Position numbers and translations under genes: made by a program. The notes beneath the pieces are model-generated. The model was not told where the DNA came from. It saw only the letters and a program-made list of their open reading frames with translations, and searched no databases. 60,853 nt of DNA from an uncultured Ruminobacter sp. GTDB taxonomy: Bacteria; Pseudomonadota; Gammaproteobacteria; Enterobacterales; Succinivibrionaceae. This document shows, piece by piece, positions 48,823-59,894 of this stretch. How positions within the stretch are numbered: position 1 is the first letter of the stretch; each line of letters opens with the position of its first letter. Location of the stretch: contig CACWVT010000015.1 in assembly GCA_902764345.1 (NCBI GenBank), positions 1 to 60,853 on the forward strand. The letters are read 5' to 3'.

Positions 48823-49029
48823 CGTAGTAACGTCTGTCGCCATATCCGGCCCGGCGGAATGTCTGGTGCTTTCGGTGTGGATTCAGAAATGCCGTGGATG
48901 GGGCTGTGGCAGTGATGTCCTGTGCCCCTTCCTTTTGTTTTCTTTCTCAGCAGTACTGCCGATCCTCGATTCAGTCATAAAAATTTGAATTTTATGAAAA
49001 AGATAGTAAACTAATCAGAGTTTAATTAC
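48823..49029. other. Intergenic region before the TPP riboswitch
   Basis: About 200 bp with no gene. An AT-rich stretch at 48978-49018 (TTTGAATTTTATG, then TAGTAAACT) presumably holds the thi operon promoter. Confidence 0.35.
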
Positions 49030-50878
<1,849 letters not shown>

Positions 50879-50912
50879 CAGGTAGTTTGTATTGAATGAT
50901 AACGGTGAAAAT

Positions 50913-52745
50913 ATGACTGATACCGTACTGACAATTGCCGCCACCGACAGCTCTAACGGGGCGGGTACCACGGCCGATCTGGCCACCATGAGCTGCTTCG
51001 GCGTATACGGGGTTGCGGCGGTGACCGCCGTAACCGCTCAGAACCTCAGCAGGGTTCTGGCGGTAAAGCCCGTGAAGAACAAAATTTTTACGAAGGAGCT
51101 GGAGGCACTGACCTCAGGATCAATGCCTGATATCAAGGTTATCAAACTCGGACTCATTCCGAACGAGAAGCTTCTGCGTACAACCGTGACTTTTCTCAGG
51201 GAGAGAAAAAAGCTTAATCCGGATCTTGTGGTTGTCTGGGATCCTGTTGCCGTGGCCGGCACCGGTGGGGAACTTTCCGAGGTTAATTATTCCCTGTGGC
51301 TTCACATTCTGCTGCCGCTTGTTGACGTGTTTACTCCGAATCTGGATGAGGCCATGGCTCTCTGCGAGGGTTTCAAACCTGATTTCTCAAGTCTTGCCAA
51401 CTGCATTGACGGACTTACCGGTCTTGCAAAATACTTTAAGAAGATGGGGGCAGGGACTGTTTATCTGAAGGGCGGGCATCTCTCTGATCTGGTGAAGAGT
51501 GTCGTAAAATCCGGCAAAGCGCATCACGGCAGGGAGGATTCCGGTGATTTATCCGAATACCGCAGGCTTACGGAATACGTGTATGACGTTACGGTAACGG
51601 GAGAAAATGACGATACCTGCTATTTCTGCTGCCGCAAAACCGCCTCCGTTTCTGACGGTGTCGGGGTTCACGGAACAGGATGCATCATGGCCAGTGCCAT
51701 AGCTTCCATGATGGCTAAGGGACATACGGCGGTTGACGCCATTGCCTTTGCCAAGGCCTACATGACAAGGGGAATTGAAAATTCGGTTGACGTGGGGGCC
51801 GGAAGCCGTCTTTTTAAGCACGGATTCATAAACAATGCCGACATGCTCAGGTATTTCCCGGTTATGGCCAGAACAGTTGACGAGCTCGAGCTTGTCTGCA
51901 GTCCGGAAAAGAATGCGGGCTTTGCTTCCTGTTCTCACAGTCTGGGGCTCTATCCTGTCGTGGACAGCTCCGAATGGATCAAAACTCTCTGCGAGAACGG
52001 TGTCAGAACAATGCAGCTGCGCATAAAGAATCCTGAGAGTCCGGAAAAGCTGGAGCAGGAAATTATTAAGAGCGTTGAACTCAGTCGCAGATACGGAGTA
52101 AGACTCTTTATCGATGACTATTACGAGCTTGCCGTAAAGCACGGTGCCTATGGCGTCCACCTCGGACAGGAGGATCTCATAGACGCCAAACTCAATCCGA
52201 TTAGGGAGGCCGGGTTAAGACTCGGCGTGTCAACACACGGATATGCGGAAATCGCCAGAGCCTGTCTGCTCAAACCGAGCTATATAGCACTCGGCCATAT
52301 CTATCCGACCGGCTCCAAGGTTATGGCTTCCAGGCCTCAGGGCCCGGAGAGGCTTGCGGACTATGTGAAGCTTGTTGACGGTGTGTATCCGACGGTTGCG
52401 ATAGGCGGAATAAAGCTTCACAATCTTAAGGATGTACAGGCATCAGGTGTCGGTTCAGTTGCCGTGATTACCGCAATCACAAAGGCTGAGAAGCCTGTTC
52501 AGGCAATAAAGGAATGGCTTGATGCCGTGGGCGCAGGAACCGCTGATCCGGAGCTTCCCGAATCTCCGGAGGGAAAAAAGGCTTCTGCAGTCGGAAAGGC
52601 TTCATCTGCCAAAAATAAGGCTGAAAACGGCAAAAAGGTAAGGACCGCCGCGAAAACCTCTCCTGTCCGTAAATCACGTAACACTTCATCCGAAAAGGGA
52701 CGTGCGGTATCTCAGGCGGAAGAAGCAAAAAAGGAAAATAGCTGA
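50913..52745 (+). CDS. thiDE: ThiD-ThiE fusion: HMP(-P) kinase and thiamine phosphate synthase
   Basis: 610 residues. Residues ~1-325 are ThiD: TIAATDSSNGAGTTADLATM at the start, WDPVAVAGTG, YLKGGH and VGVHGTGCIMASAIASMM (anion hole). Residues ~340-545 are ThiE: GLYPVVDSSEW, TMQLRIK, LFIDDYYELA, GVHLGQEDL, PTGSKVMASRPQGPE and VAIGGI. The last ~65 residues are a Lys/Ala/Ser-rich tail unlike either enzyme. It phosphorylates HMP-P and couples HMP-PP to the thiazole phosphate. The ATG at 50913 has GGTGA 5 bp upstream; a TTG at 50892 is less likely. Follows thiC by 34 bp. Confidence 0.93.
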   Translation: MTDTVLTIAATDSSNGAGTTADLATMSCFGVYGVAAVTAVTAQNLSRVLAVKPVKNKIFTKELEALTSGSMPDIKVIKLGLIPNEKLLRTTVTFLRERKKLNPDLVVVWDPVAVAGTGGELSEVNYSLWLHILLPLVDVFTPNLDEAMALCEGFKPDFSSLANCIDGLTGLAKYFKKMGAGTVYLKGGHLSDLVKSVVKSGKAHHGREDSGDLSEYRRLTEYVYDVTVTGENDDTCYFCCRKTASVSDGVGVHGTGCIMASAIASMMAKGHTAVDAIAFAKAYMTRGIENSVDVGAGSRLFKHGFINNADMLRYFPVMARTVDELELVCSPEKNAGFASCSHSLGLYPVVDSSEWIKTLCENGVRTMQLRIKNPESPEKLEQEIIKSVELSRRYGVRLFIDDYYELAVKHGAYGVHLGQEDLIDAKLNPIREAGLRLGVSTHGYAEIARACLLKPSYIALGHIYPTGSKVMASRPQGPERLADYVKLVDGVYPTVAIGGIKLHNLKDVQASGVGSVAVITAITKAEKPVQAIKEWLDAVGAGTADPELPESPEGKKASAVGKASSAKNKAENGKKVRTAAKTSPVRKSRNTSSEKGRAVSQAEEAKKENS

Positions 52746-52760
52746 AAGTAGGTGACACTC

Positions 52761-52958
52761 ATGAAAATTTTTGTAAATGATGAAGAGCTGGAAACACAAG
52801 CTTCCACTCTCGAAGAACTTCTCTCCGGACTTTCGGGGCTTCCTGACTATTATTCCGTAGCCGTAAATGATTCCATCGTGCCGCGCGGAACCTACGGGTC
52901 ATATATCCTTAAGGAAAATGATTACGTTACCGTCTTCGCCTTCATGCAGGGCGGTTAG
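52761..52958 (+). CDS. thiS: ThiS sulfur carrier protein
   Basis: 65 residues with beta-grasp layout. It begins MKIFVNDEELETQ and ends VTVFAFMQGG, the required Gly-Gly tail that is adenylated and thiocarboxylated. It donates sulfur to thiazole synthesis by ThiG. AGGTGA lies 5 bp before the ATG. It starts 15 bp after thiDE. ThiF, which activates ThiS, is not encoded in this operon. Confidence 0.93.
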   Translation: MKIFVNDEELETQASTLEELLSGLSGLPDYYSVAVNDSIVPRGTYGSYILKENDYVTVFAFMQGG

Positions 52959-53113
52959 GAAACGGTTCGGCAGAATGCAGCTGAACGTTTGATTTCGTCA
53001 CTGCATTTTTTGCGGGCACTGGTGTCAGAGTTGCCAGAAAAACATACGTATTTGGAGTCCCCGGACTGCCGTTCGGGGCTCTGGGATTCCGGAAAACAGA
53101 CTGGATAATAAAA

Positions 53114-53896
53114 ATGAATGATGAATTAGTAATCGGAGGAAAGGTTTTTTCCTCAAGACTCTTTACTGGAACCGGCAAGTTCGCCTCAGCGGATCTGTTA
53201 AGCAGAGCCGTTATTGCTTCAGGTTCCGAGCTTGTGACCATGGCTGTTAAAAGATGTGACTTTAAAAACGGGACGGATGCCATTCTTCCTGCCCTGAAAA
53301 AGATTCCGGGAGTTAATCTTCTGCCAAACACCTCCGGGGCCCGTAATGCAAAGGAGGCCGTCTTTGCCGCCAATCTTGCAAGAGATGCCCTGGGTACCGA
53401 TTTTATCAAGGTTGAGGTTCATCCGGATCAGCGCTATCTGCTGCCGGATCCCGTGGAAACCCTCGAGGCTACCAGAATTCTGGTTAAGCAGGGCTTTACG
53501 GTTCTTCCTTACTGCAGTGCAGATCCCGTGCTCTGTCTTAAGCTTGCGGATGCCGGAGCTGCCGCGGTGATGCCTTTGGGGGCTTTAATCGGCAGCAATC
53601 AGGGGCTTACCACCATGTCCATGCTTAAGGTTATCATAGCCCAGAAGACGGTTCCCGTTGTTGTTGATGCCGGTATCGGCCGTCCTTCGGATGCTGCTCT
53701 GGCCATGGAAATCGGTGCTGATGCCGTGCTGGTAAACACTGCCATCAGCGTGGCACGTGATCCGGTAGTCATGGCTGAGGCCTTTGCCATGGCTGTGAAG
53801 GCAGGCAGGGCGGCCCGTCTTGCAGGTCTCGGTCCGGTTTCCGAGACGGCTCATGCAACCAGTCCGTTAGAGGCGTTTCTCAAGGATTGTGATTAA
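53114..53896 (+). CDS. thiG: Thiazole synthase ThiG
   Basis: 260 residues, the usual length. TIM-barrel family motifs: [36 protein letters not shown] with the Schiff-base lysine, [26 protein letters not shown] and VLVNTAI. It condenses deoxyxylulose 5-phosphate, dehydroglycine and ThiS thiocarboxylate into the thiazole phosphate. It follows thiS by 155 bp, a gap with no gene and only a short CCCCG/CGGGG hairpin (near 53080). It precedes thiH by 11 bp. Confidence 0.96.
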   Translation: MNDELVIGGKVFSSRLFTGTGKFASADLLSRAVIASGSELVTMAVKRCDFKNGTDAILPALKKIPGVNLLPNTSGARNAKEAVFAANLARDALGTDFIKVEVHPDQRYLLPDPVETLEATRILVKQGFTVLPYCSADPVLCLKLADAGAAAVMPLGALIGSNQGLTTMSMLKVIIAQKTVPVVVDAGIGRPSDAALAMEIGADAVLVNTAISVARDPVVMAEAFAMAVKAGRAARLAGLGPVSETAHATSPLEAFLKDCD

Positions 53897-53907
53897 GGGA
53901 GTCGGTC

Positions 53908-55038
53908 ATGAGTTTCTTTGATGAAATCGGCAGATATAAATTAAGTGATCTCTCAGCCGAAGTCCTTGCCAAAACTGAAAGGGAAGTTGATGTCGCACTT
54001 GCCAAGAGCCGGAATGACGAACAGCTTGATCTGGGGGATTTCATGGCTCTTATTTCCCCAAAGGCCGCACCGTACATTTCAGAAATGGCAGAACTTGCCA
54101 GAAAGTACACACGCCGCCGTTTCGGTAATACGGTGAACATGTATGTGCCGCTTTATCTGACAAATTCCTGTTCCAATCAGTGCCGCTACTGCGGTTTTGC
54201 CATCAACAACAAATTTAAGCGCCGAATTCTCAATGCCGAGGAAACCAGACTGGAGTGCGAGGCTATCAGAAAGATGGGATATGAGAACATTCTGATCGTT
54301 TCCGGTGAGAACGCCCAGAGGTGCGGCATCGACTATTTTAGGGAAATGGTGCCTGTTGTCGGTGAGTATGCCTCATACATGATGATGGAGGTACAGCCTC
54401 TTGATACTCATGAGTATGCCGAACTTAAACAGTTGGGCGTGGATGCGGTGATGGTCTATCAGGAAACATATGATCCGGAATGCTATGACAGAAATCATCT
54501 GCGCGGAAAAAAGAAGGACATGCGCTACCGCATGGAAACTCCTGAGCGTCTGGGTGACGCCGGAATGGACAAGGTAGGCATAGGAGCTCTACTGGGACTC
54601 TATGACTGGCGTGCGGATACTGTGGCGCTGGCCATGCATCTCATGTACATGAGAAAGCACTACTGGCAGACCAGGATGAGTCTGTCCTTTCCTAGACTGA
54701 GACCGGCGGCAGGAGGATTTGAACCGGAATATCCGATAGGTGACAGGGATCTGATACAGACAATCTGTGCCTGGAGGCTGTTCGACAACATGCTGGAAAT
54801 ATCCATTTCCACCCGTGAGAATCCTCGATTCAGGGACGTAATAACTCCGATTGCCATTACCTCAATAAGTGCCGCGTCCAGCACTCAGCCGGGGGGTTAT
54901 GCCGTCGACAGGCATGATCTGCCTCAGTTCATCATAAGTGATGACCGTTCCGTCAGTGAAGTTACCGACGCTCTCAGAATGAGCGGACTAGAGCCGGTAT
55001 TCAGGGATACGCGAAGCTCGGTCATTACCGGTATCTGA
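53908..55038 (+). CDS. thiH: 2-iminoacetate synthase ThiH (tyrosine lyase)
   Basis: 376 residues (E. coli 377). The radical SAM cluster motif is C88-x3-C92-x2-C95 (CSNQCRYCGF). Other family stretches are LIVSGENAQRCG, EVQPLDTHEY, VYQETYD and SLSFPRLRPAAGGF. It cleaves tyrosine to give dehydroglycine for ThiG. Presence of ThiH rather than the oxygen-dependent ThiO fits an anaerobic host. Last gene of the thi operon, followed by a strong terminator. Confidence 0.96.
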   Translation: MSFFDEIGRYKLSDLSAEVLAKTEREVDVALAKSRNDEQLDLGDFMALISPKAAPYISEMAELARKYTRRRFGNTVNMYVPLYLTNSCSNQCRYCGFAINNKFKRRILNAEETRLECEAIRKMGYENILIVSGENAQRCGIDYFREMVPVVGEYASYMMMEVQPLDTHEYAELKQLGVDAVMVYQETYDPECYDRNHLRGKKKDMRYRMETPERLGDAGMDKVGIGALLGLYDWRADTVALAMHLMYMRKHYWQTRMSLSFPRLRPAAGGFEPEYPIGDRDLIQTICAWRLFDNMLEISISTRENPRFRDVITPIAITSISAASSTQPGGYAVDRHDLPQFIISDDRSVSEVTDALRMSGLEPVFRDTRSSVITGI

Positions 55039-55080
55039 TGGCGGCGTAAGTTTTTTGACTTTTGGTGAAGGAATAATAAA

Positions 55081-55116
55081 ACAGGCTTATGACCTTGAGT
55101 CATAAGCCTGTTTTTA
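55081..55116 (+). terminator. Intrinsic terminator of the thiamine operon
   Basis: Perfect 13-bp stem ACAGGCTTATGAC / GTCATAAGCCTGT (55081-55093, 55099-55111), then TTTTT. Confidence 0.92.
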
Positions 55117-55259
55117 TGTAAAGCCGTGATTGATCTGCGTTTTGAGACCGATAAAACCTTTATCCTGCGGTTTTCCTGTTCATGAATCAGATCCACAGTG
55201 ACAGAGTATTACAGTTGATTTGTCCGTAAGCTTTGCATCAGTCTCCGGAAAAGCTGTGT

Positions 55260-56573
55260 TTATTCCTTCTCTCCTTTTTCGTTATCATCGGAATTTAAAG
55301 GCTTTTCATTCTCTTCGTACAGATTTTCTGAACTGTATCCGTAATAGGTCGCATCCATATCATCATAGATTTCATTCCTGTTTGAGGCTGAAGCGTATTT
55401 TTCAGCATAGGCGGAGCTTTTCATGCGGCGTATTGAATCATCTAAGGCTGATTTATAGTCCTTTCCGAGAAGCTTTATTCTGACGGCTGATGCTTTTACC
55501 GAAACGTAGAGTGCCATCAGTGACAGGGCGCATGCCATAAGTTCCAGAAAGAAGAATTTGTTGAAAAACAGACGTCCCTCAAAACCGGGGGCAAATGGAC
55601 CGTAAAACATCCGGTCAAAATTTGATTTAATGACGATAAGCATAAAAATGAGCACGGCAAGGCTGACTGCCGCTGTCAGAGCACAGTTGGTAAGACTTCT
55701 CATAATCCTGCTTCGTGTTCTGTCATAGATGGTTCTGCGCCGCTCCTTGCTTATGCCGCCAAGCTCAATTACGTCTTTGTCATATACCGAAGAATGACAC
55801 TGCGGACATTCTGAAATCGAAGCACCGATGCCAGGAAGTGAAGTTGATGTTTTCATGACATAACCGCAGTAATCGCAGCAGCCGTTTTTCATGAGAAAAA
55901 CCTCATCCTTTGGAGTTGTAGCCTCAAGGATTGCATTACGCGGACGGATAATTCTGCTGTATTTTTTAGGAAGTTTTATCTGTACCATATCCATGGCCTT
56001 CAGGTATTCCGGATTCTGCAGTCTTTCTGCGGAAAGACCCACTTCCTTTTCTCTTTTTTTGGCTGTTAACCGAATGTATGCAAATAAGCAGACTGCATAT
56101 GTGACCAATCCAAGGAAAAAGCACAGCGTGACGGTGGATGTGGTTCTGCACATGCCATCGGATTTTAGAGCGTCAAACAGGCATTTCTGACTGTTTGCGT
56201 AGTAGATACACATGAAGAAGCATAGGGTCAGAATTATTCCGATGGCGATAAGCGGACCTTTTTTGTCCGGTTCCTGCGGATGCCCCGTCATGGCAACCTC
56301 TCTGTAGCGGGGATCTCTGTATACCTGACCGCATCCCCGGCAGACCCGAAGCGCGGCTCCGGGATCCTGGGTGAAATCTCCGATACCGAAATAATCAGAC
56401 GTGCAGCCATTAGGAATGTAACTTGATCCGACAGCAGGTCCCGGAGCGGATTTGCCGCAGTTGGGACACGTTACCATGTATTTGCTTCTATCTTTACGTT
56501 TACGTTTAAATCTACACTTAGCGGCCGTACGGAGTGCTTCATCCGTATAATCGCAACACCTGTTTGAGCTCAT
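55260..56573 (-). CDS. Zinc-ribbon membrane protein
   Basis: 437 residues from the ATG at 56573, which has AAGGA 8 bp upstream; an ATG 57 bp earlier lacks a ribosome site. The N-terminus has ribbon-like Cys pairs (CPNCGKSA, then CRGCGQVY). A first hydrophobic pair lies around residues 115-180. A second ribbon (CCDYCGYV and CPQCHSSV) follows near 230-265, and two more hydrophobic segments near 290-360. The acidic tail ends in a Glu/Lys-rich stretch. No known family is recognised beyond zinc ribbon. It resembles in layout, not in sequence, the ribbon proteins at 17.4 and 37.2 kb. Confidence 0.7.
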   Translation of the reverse strand: MSSNRCCDYTDEALRTAAKCRFKRKRKDRSKYMVTCPNCGKSAPGPAVGSSYIPNGCTSDYFGIGDFTQDPGAALRVCRGCGQVYRDPRYREVAMTGHPQEPDKKGPLIAIGIILTLCFFMCIYYANSQKCLFDALKSDGMCRTTSTVTLCFFLGLVTYAVCLFAYIRLTAKKREKEVGLSAERLQNPEYLKAMDMVQIKLPKKYSRIIRPRNAILEATTPKDEVFLMKNGCCDYCGYVMKTSTSLPGIGASISECPQCHSSVYDKDVIELGGISKERRRTIYDRTRSRIMRSLTNCALTAAVSLAVLIFMLIVIKSNFDRMFYGPFAPGFEGRLFFNKFFFLELMACALSLMALYVSVKASAVRIKLLGKDYKSALDDSIRRMKSSAYAEKYASASNRNEIYDDMDATYYGYSSENLYEENEKPLNSDDNEKGEKE

Positions 56574-56720
56574 TGTTCTATCCTTAAGTATCGTAAGTTT
56601 TTCCGCCATGTCCCTGCTGATGCGGTACATAATACGCAGTTAGGTATGAAAAGGACGTACGTGTTGTGTATTGTATGCAAACAGGATGCGTAAAAACATG
56701 ACAATGTCGGACTTTTGACG

Positions 56721-57197
56721 TCAGCTGCGGTATTTTCTAAAAGATGTTACGACCACTCCGGTTATTTCACATTCGAGCTCCGGCGTGATGATAATGGGGC
56801 TGAAATGCGGATTGGCCGGAATCAGCTGCGGTACCGGATGATTTCTGAAAAATTTGGCGGTGAATTCTCCGTGAATGGAGGCAATGACCAGATCTCCGTT
56901 TCTCGGAGGAAGTGAACGATCAACTATAAGGTAGTCTCCTGGCTGAATTCCGGCGTCGATAAGTGATTCTCCCTCAACCTGAAAGATATAGCTTGAAGAG
57001 GGGTGTCTGATACAGAATTCGTTCAGATCCAGTGAACTTTCCACATAGCCGCCGTTTGGCAGCGGAAATCCGGCCGCAACCTTTTCGGCTGAGAGCGGAA
57101 GTTCAACTCTTTCAGGCTCCGAGCCGGCCGAAGCTGCCGGAGCAGCAACCTGTTTAAGCTCCGGGGAGACAAAACTTTCTGAATCTCTGTCCGTCAT
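56721..57197 (-). CDS. umuD: UmuD-like S24 autoprotease, without umuC
   Basis: 158 residues. The C-terminal ~120 residues align through the length of E. coli UmuD: YVESSLDLNEFCIRHP, VEGESLIDAG with the nucleophile S78, and GEFTAKFF with K115, both at exact family spacing from the predicted cleavage bond A42-G43 (AAGFPLP; E. coli has Cys-Gly). The first ~30 residues are a Ser/Ala/Pro-rich extension. UmuD is cut after RecA stimulation and forms the polymerase V cofactor. No umuC follows, and I see no LexA box upstream. It starts 12 bp after the MFS gene on the same strand, with GGAGG before the ATG. A repressor-type relative is possible, but there is no DNA-binding domain. Confidence 0.82.
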   Translation of the reverse strand: MTDRDSESFVSPELKQVAAPAASAGSEPERVELPLSAEKVAAGFPLPNGGYVESSLDLNEFCIRHPSSSYIFQVEGESLIDAGIQPGDYLIVDRSLPPRNGDLVIASIHGEFTAKFFRNHPVPQLIPANPHFSPIIITPELECEITGVVVTSFRKYRS

Positions 57198-57209
57198 GAC
57201 CTGCCTCCG

Positions 57210-58433
57210 TTACCTGTTTTCTGCTGAGGTACTTAATGCTTCCTGTTCCTTTCTGAGCTTTGCCCTGATAAGGTCAATGTCCGGAACAAGGAATGCCAGA
57301 ACAGCTGCCACCACGGCCACGCCGGTGATGGCATACATGGTGTACTGGGTGCCGTAATGGTCGGCAATATACCCGAGTATTGGTGAGGTAAGACCTCCGA
57401 AGCTGATGCCGAGTCCGATGGTTATTCCTGAGGCGAACCCCACGTGACGGCAGAGGAACTTCTGACCGAGCACCATGGATACGCTTAACGTACCGTAAAT
57501 GCAGAAGGCTACCGGAATAAGCAGCAGGGAGGCAACAAGGCCGGAAGATGCCCTGGTAAACAATACAAGGAACGGTACTGCGGCTGCCGCACTGTAAAAC
57601 AGCACCTTCTTGAAGCCTATGCGGTCAGCCAGAAAACCACCGGTAAGACTTGCAAGGGCGGAGCATACCGCAATGAGACTCAGATTGAGGTTCGCTGACT
57701 GGGAATTCATGTGGAACATGTCCATGAAGTAGGTCGGAATAAAGGTTGTCAGCCCGAAAAGCACCATTGACCTGAAAAAGATCATTACCGTCAGTATGGC
57801 AAAACCCTTATAGTCCTCTTTTTCAACGGAGGCGTTGAGAATCTGTCTTTTTTCCTCTTTTCTGGTGTATTCCACGTATTTGGAGTTTCTGTAAAGAAGC
57901 CATGAAGACATGATAAAGGAGGGAATTGCAATAACCATGATCCCCGGAAGCCCCCACAGCAGTGTGGCACCGGATATGAGACACGGTCCTGCGGTAAAGC
58001 CCAGATTTCCGCCTACGGAAAAGATGCTCATGCCGCGTCCCTTATGCGTGGTGGACACGCTGTTGGCTATCTTGCCTGCCTGCGGGTGGAATATTGCCAC
58101 ACCGATGCCGGAGGTGGTGAGCAGAATGAACAGAAGTGAGAAATCGGTAATAAGGCCGATGAACATCAGACCGAGAGCCGCAACGATGATCCCGAGGCTC
58201 ATGAGGTAGGGACGCGGCTTTCTGTCGCTTAGGTAGCCTACCAACGGCTGAATGAGTGATGATACCAGTGTTGATGCAAGAACAAGATATGACATTTCCT
58301 GCTTGTTGTGCAGAACTCCCTGTTCAAGCATTACCGTAAGTGCGGCACTTACCGAACCCTGACACAGGTCGGCAGAGAAATGAGCCAGCAGAAGGATTAG
58401 ATTTTCTTTATATTCTTTAATGAATTTAGGCAT
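57210..58433 (-). CDS. MFS transporter, fosmidomycin-resistance (Fsr)-like
   Basis: 407 residues with 12 hydrophobic segments in two halves. MFS motif A is GYLSDRKPRP in loop 2-3, and the partner loop in the second half is GGFLADRIGFKK. The N-terminal LLAHFSADLCQG, LVLASTLVSSLIQPLVGYL and GIGVAIFHPQAGK are characteristic of the Fsr branch of drug exporters. Probably a proton-driven exporter of a small molecule; substrate not determinable. It is transcribed ahead of umuD with only 12 bp between them. Confidence 0.85.
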   Translation of the reverse strand: MPKFIKEYKENLILLLAHFSADLCQGSVSAALTVMLEQGVLHNKQEMSYLVLASTLVSSLIQPLVGYLSDRKPRPYLMSLGIIVAALGLMFIGLITDFSLLFILLTTSGIGVAIFHPQAGKIANSVSTTHKGRGMSIFSVGGNLGFTAGPCLISGATLLWGLPGIMVIAIPSFIMSSWLLYRNSKYVEYTRKEEKRQILNASVEKEDYKGFAILTVMIFFRSMVLFGLTTFIPTYFMDMFHMNSQSANLNLSLIAVCSALASLTGGFLADRIGFKKVLFYSAAAAVPFLVLFTRASSGLVASLLLIPVAFCIYGTLSVSMVLGQKFLCRHVGFASGITIGLGISFGGLTSPILGYIADHYGTQYTMYAITGVAVVAAVLAFLVPDIDLIRAKLRKEQEALSTSAENR

Positions 58434-58765
58434 GATGAGTCACTGTGATGCTATCCGGTGGCAGACTGTCCGTCATCTGTCGGCTGCAGTGTTTCCCGGA
58501 CCGGGGCGAGGTTATTTGCTATGGCGGAATTATATCATTTATGTTCGTTTATTGGGATTTATTTGATAGGGATCACGTATTGTCGGACGGATTTTACCAT
58601 GTCGGAGAATGATCTTCTCATTTATAAACTTAAGAAAATGATATGAATGCCAAACTTGGAAAAATCAAAGCGGATGAAAACAGAAAGAGATGATAGAATC
58701 ACATTACGGTCGGCGCGTCGCCGTCCGGTCTGCGAAAACAGCAATGATAACGGAGAAAAGGTCTG
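58434..58765. other. Divergent intergenic region
   Basis: About 330 bp between the MFS gene and the small membrane protein gene. A 62-codon frame at 58458-58646 lacks a ribosome site and I do not accept it. No clear operator seen. Confidence 0.35.
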
Positions 58766-59005
58766 ATGAAGAACAGTCACAGCATTCACGTGAAAAAATT
58801 GATTGCCCCGATTGTAATAACCGTAATTACCGTACTATATTTCATGGTTTATTTCGGTGTTATTATTTTTGAGGTGCGGGAAATTCCGTGGGTTATTCTT
58901 CTCGGAGTTGTTCCGCTTGGATTTGCCGCAGCCATGATATACGTCTGCATGCAGAGAATTCGTGAGATTGAGAGTGGAGAAGAGGATGATCTTAGTAAAT
59001 ACTGA
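58766..59005 (+). CDS. Small two-pass membrane protein
   Basis: 79 residues. Two hydrophobic segments (about 12-34 and 41-62), basic N-terminus, and acidic C-terminal tail (ESGEEDDLSKY). AAAGG precedes the ATG. It overlaps the start of the following YbjQ-family gene by 20 bp, so the pair is translationally coupled. Small membrane partners with this layout are sometimes found beside YbjQ-family genes. The function is unknown. Confidence 0.72.
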   Translation: MKNSHSIHVKKLIAPIVITVITVLYFMVYFGVIIFEVREIPWVILLGVVPLGFAAAMIYVCMQRIREIESGEEDDLSKY

Positions 59006-59300
59006 TTACATTACCGGAAAGGAACTTGAGATGCTGGGCATCGTCAAGGGCAGTACCATTCAGGCTAAGCATGTCGGACATGACATTCTGCAGGGACTTA
59101 AGAATCTTGTCGGCGGCGAACTTTCGGCTTATACCGAAATGATGAACGATGCCAGGGCTCTTGCAACAAAGCGTATGGTTGCAGAGGCTCAGGCCATGCA
59201 TGCGGATGCGGTTGTTAACGTGCGTTATACCACCTCCGCAGTGACACAGGGAGCCGCCGAAATCGTGGCTTACGGAACCGCCGTTAAGTTCAGAAACTGA
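58986..59300 (+). CDS. YbjQ/UPF0145 (DUF74) protein
   Basis: 104 residues from the ATG at 58986, which has GGAG 7 bp upstream. Family stretches: TDYITGKELEMLGIVKGST, the central YTEMMNDARALATKRM and the C-terminal ADAVVNVRYTTSAV with YGTAVKF. YbjQ proteins form pentameric rings and were called heavy-metal-binding, but the role is not settled. Cytoplasmic. It overlaps the upstream membrane-protein gene by 20 bp. Confidence 0.88.
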   Translation: MILVNTDYITGKELEMLGIVKGSTIQAKHVGHDILQGLKNLVGGELSAYTEMMNDARALATKRMVAEAQAMHADAVVNVRYTTSAVTQGAAEIVAYGTAVKFRN

Positions 59301-59392
59301 TCTCATCGGAGTTTCTAGGGCGCAGAATTCACAGTTTTTCGAACCCGTGAATTAAATAAAATAAAAAATATAAGCAATAATAAATAAATTAT

Positions 59393-59450
59393 TGTTCAGC
59401 TGATATGGCCTCATGTATAATGAATATATGCATGAGGCCGTATTTTTTGC
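59393..59450 (+). promoter_or_regulatory. yebG promoter straddled by an inverted repeat
   Basis: TTGTTC (59393-59398), 17-bp spacer, TATAAT (59416-59421). The arms GGCCTCATG (59407-59415) and CATGAGGCC (59431-59439) flank the -10 exactly, with the second arm near the transcription start. TTTTTT follows at 59443-59448, so the same repeat could also terminate transcription from ybjQ. It does not match the LexA consensus. Confidence 0.65.
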
Positions 59451-59522
59451 AGTTACGCTTCAGCATTCCTTGTCAGGTCTGATTCAGTCCGTTGGCAGAA
59501 AACAATTGGAAAGCAGTAAATC

Positions 59523-59843
59523 ATGAAAAGAACGATAGAAGTTGAATATATTTTGAAAGACGAAGAAGGTAAGGAAGTGGCCAGATTTCAGGACATAGAG
59601 GAAGCTCGCAAATATGATCGCATGCTTGATGCGGCTGACGGTATTTTTGACCTTTTCAGCAGTATCAAAGAGCTCGACGGTGTAAAGGAAAACATCAAGG
59701 ATGAGATCTCCTTCCAGATTGCCCGTCACAGTGAGGAGATTATGGAAATTCTCGGCAGGATCAGTTCGCGTAAAAAGACTGCGAAAAAGAAAACTGCCGG
59801 AGAATCTGAAGGTCAGCCTGAGGCGGCAGATGCCTCCGAATGA
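59523..59843 (+). CDS. yebG: YebG-like DNA-damage-associated protein
   Basis: 106 residues. The first ~75 residues align with E. coli YebG (96 residues): EVEYILKDEEGKEVARF, EARKYDRMLDAADGI and a helix ARHSEEIMEILGRI in place of WLAEQKDVLSTILKTG. The tail is Lys-rich (SSRKKTAKKKTAGE), then acidic. In E. coli yebG is an SOS gene of unknown molecular role. Here no LexA box is seen; instead an inverted repeat brackets its promoter. A terminator follows. Confidence 0.78.
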   Translation: MKRTIEVEYILKDEEGKEVARFQDIEEARKYDRMLDAADGIFDLFSSIKELDGVKENIKDEISFQIARHSEEIMEILGRISSRKKTAKKKTAGESEGQPEAADASE

Positions 59844-59894
59844 TGTCCGGTTCCGAGTGTGAATCGCAGGTTTTTGTTGTAGTGACGTAATGTG

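Noticed and set aside
51549-52160. A 203-codon minus-strand frame opposite thiDE
   Set aside because: Antisense shadow of the conserved fusion gene.
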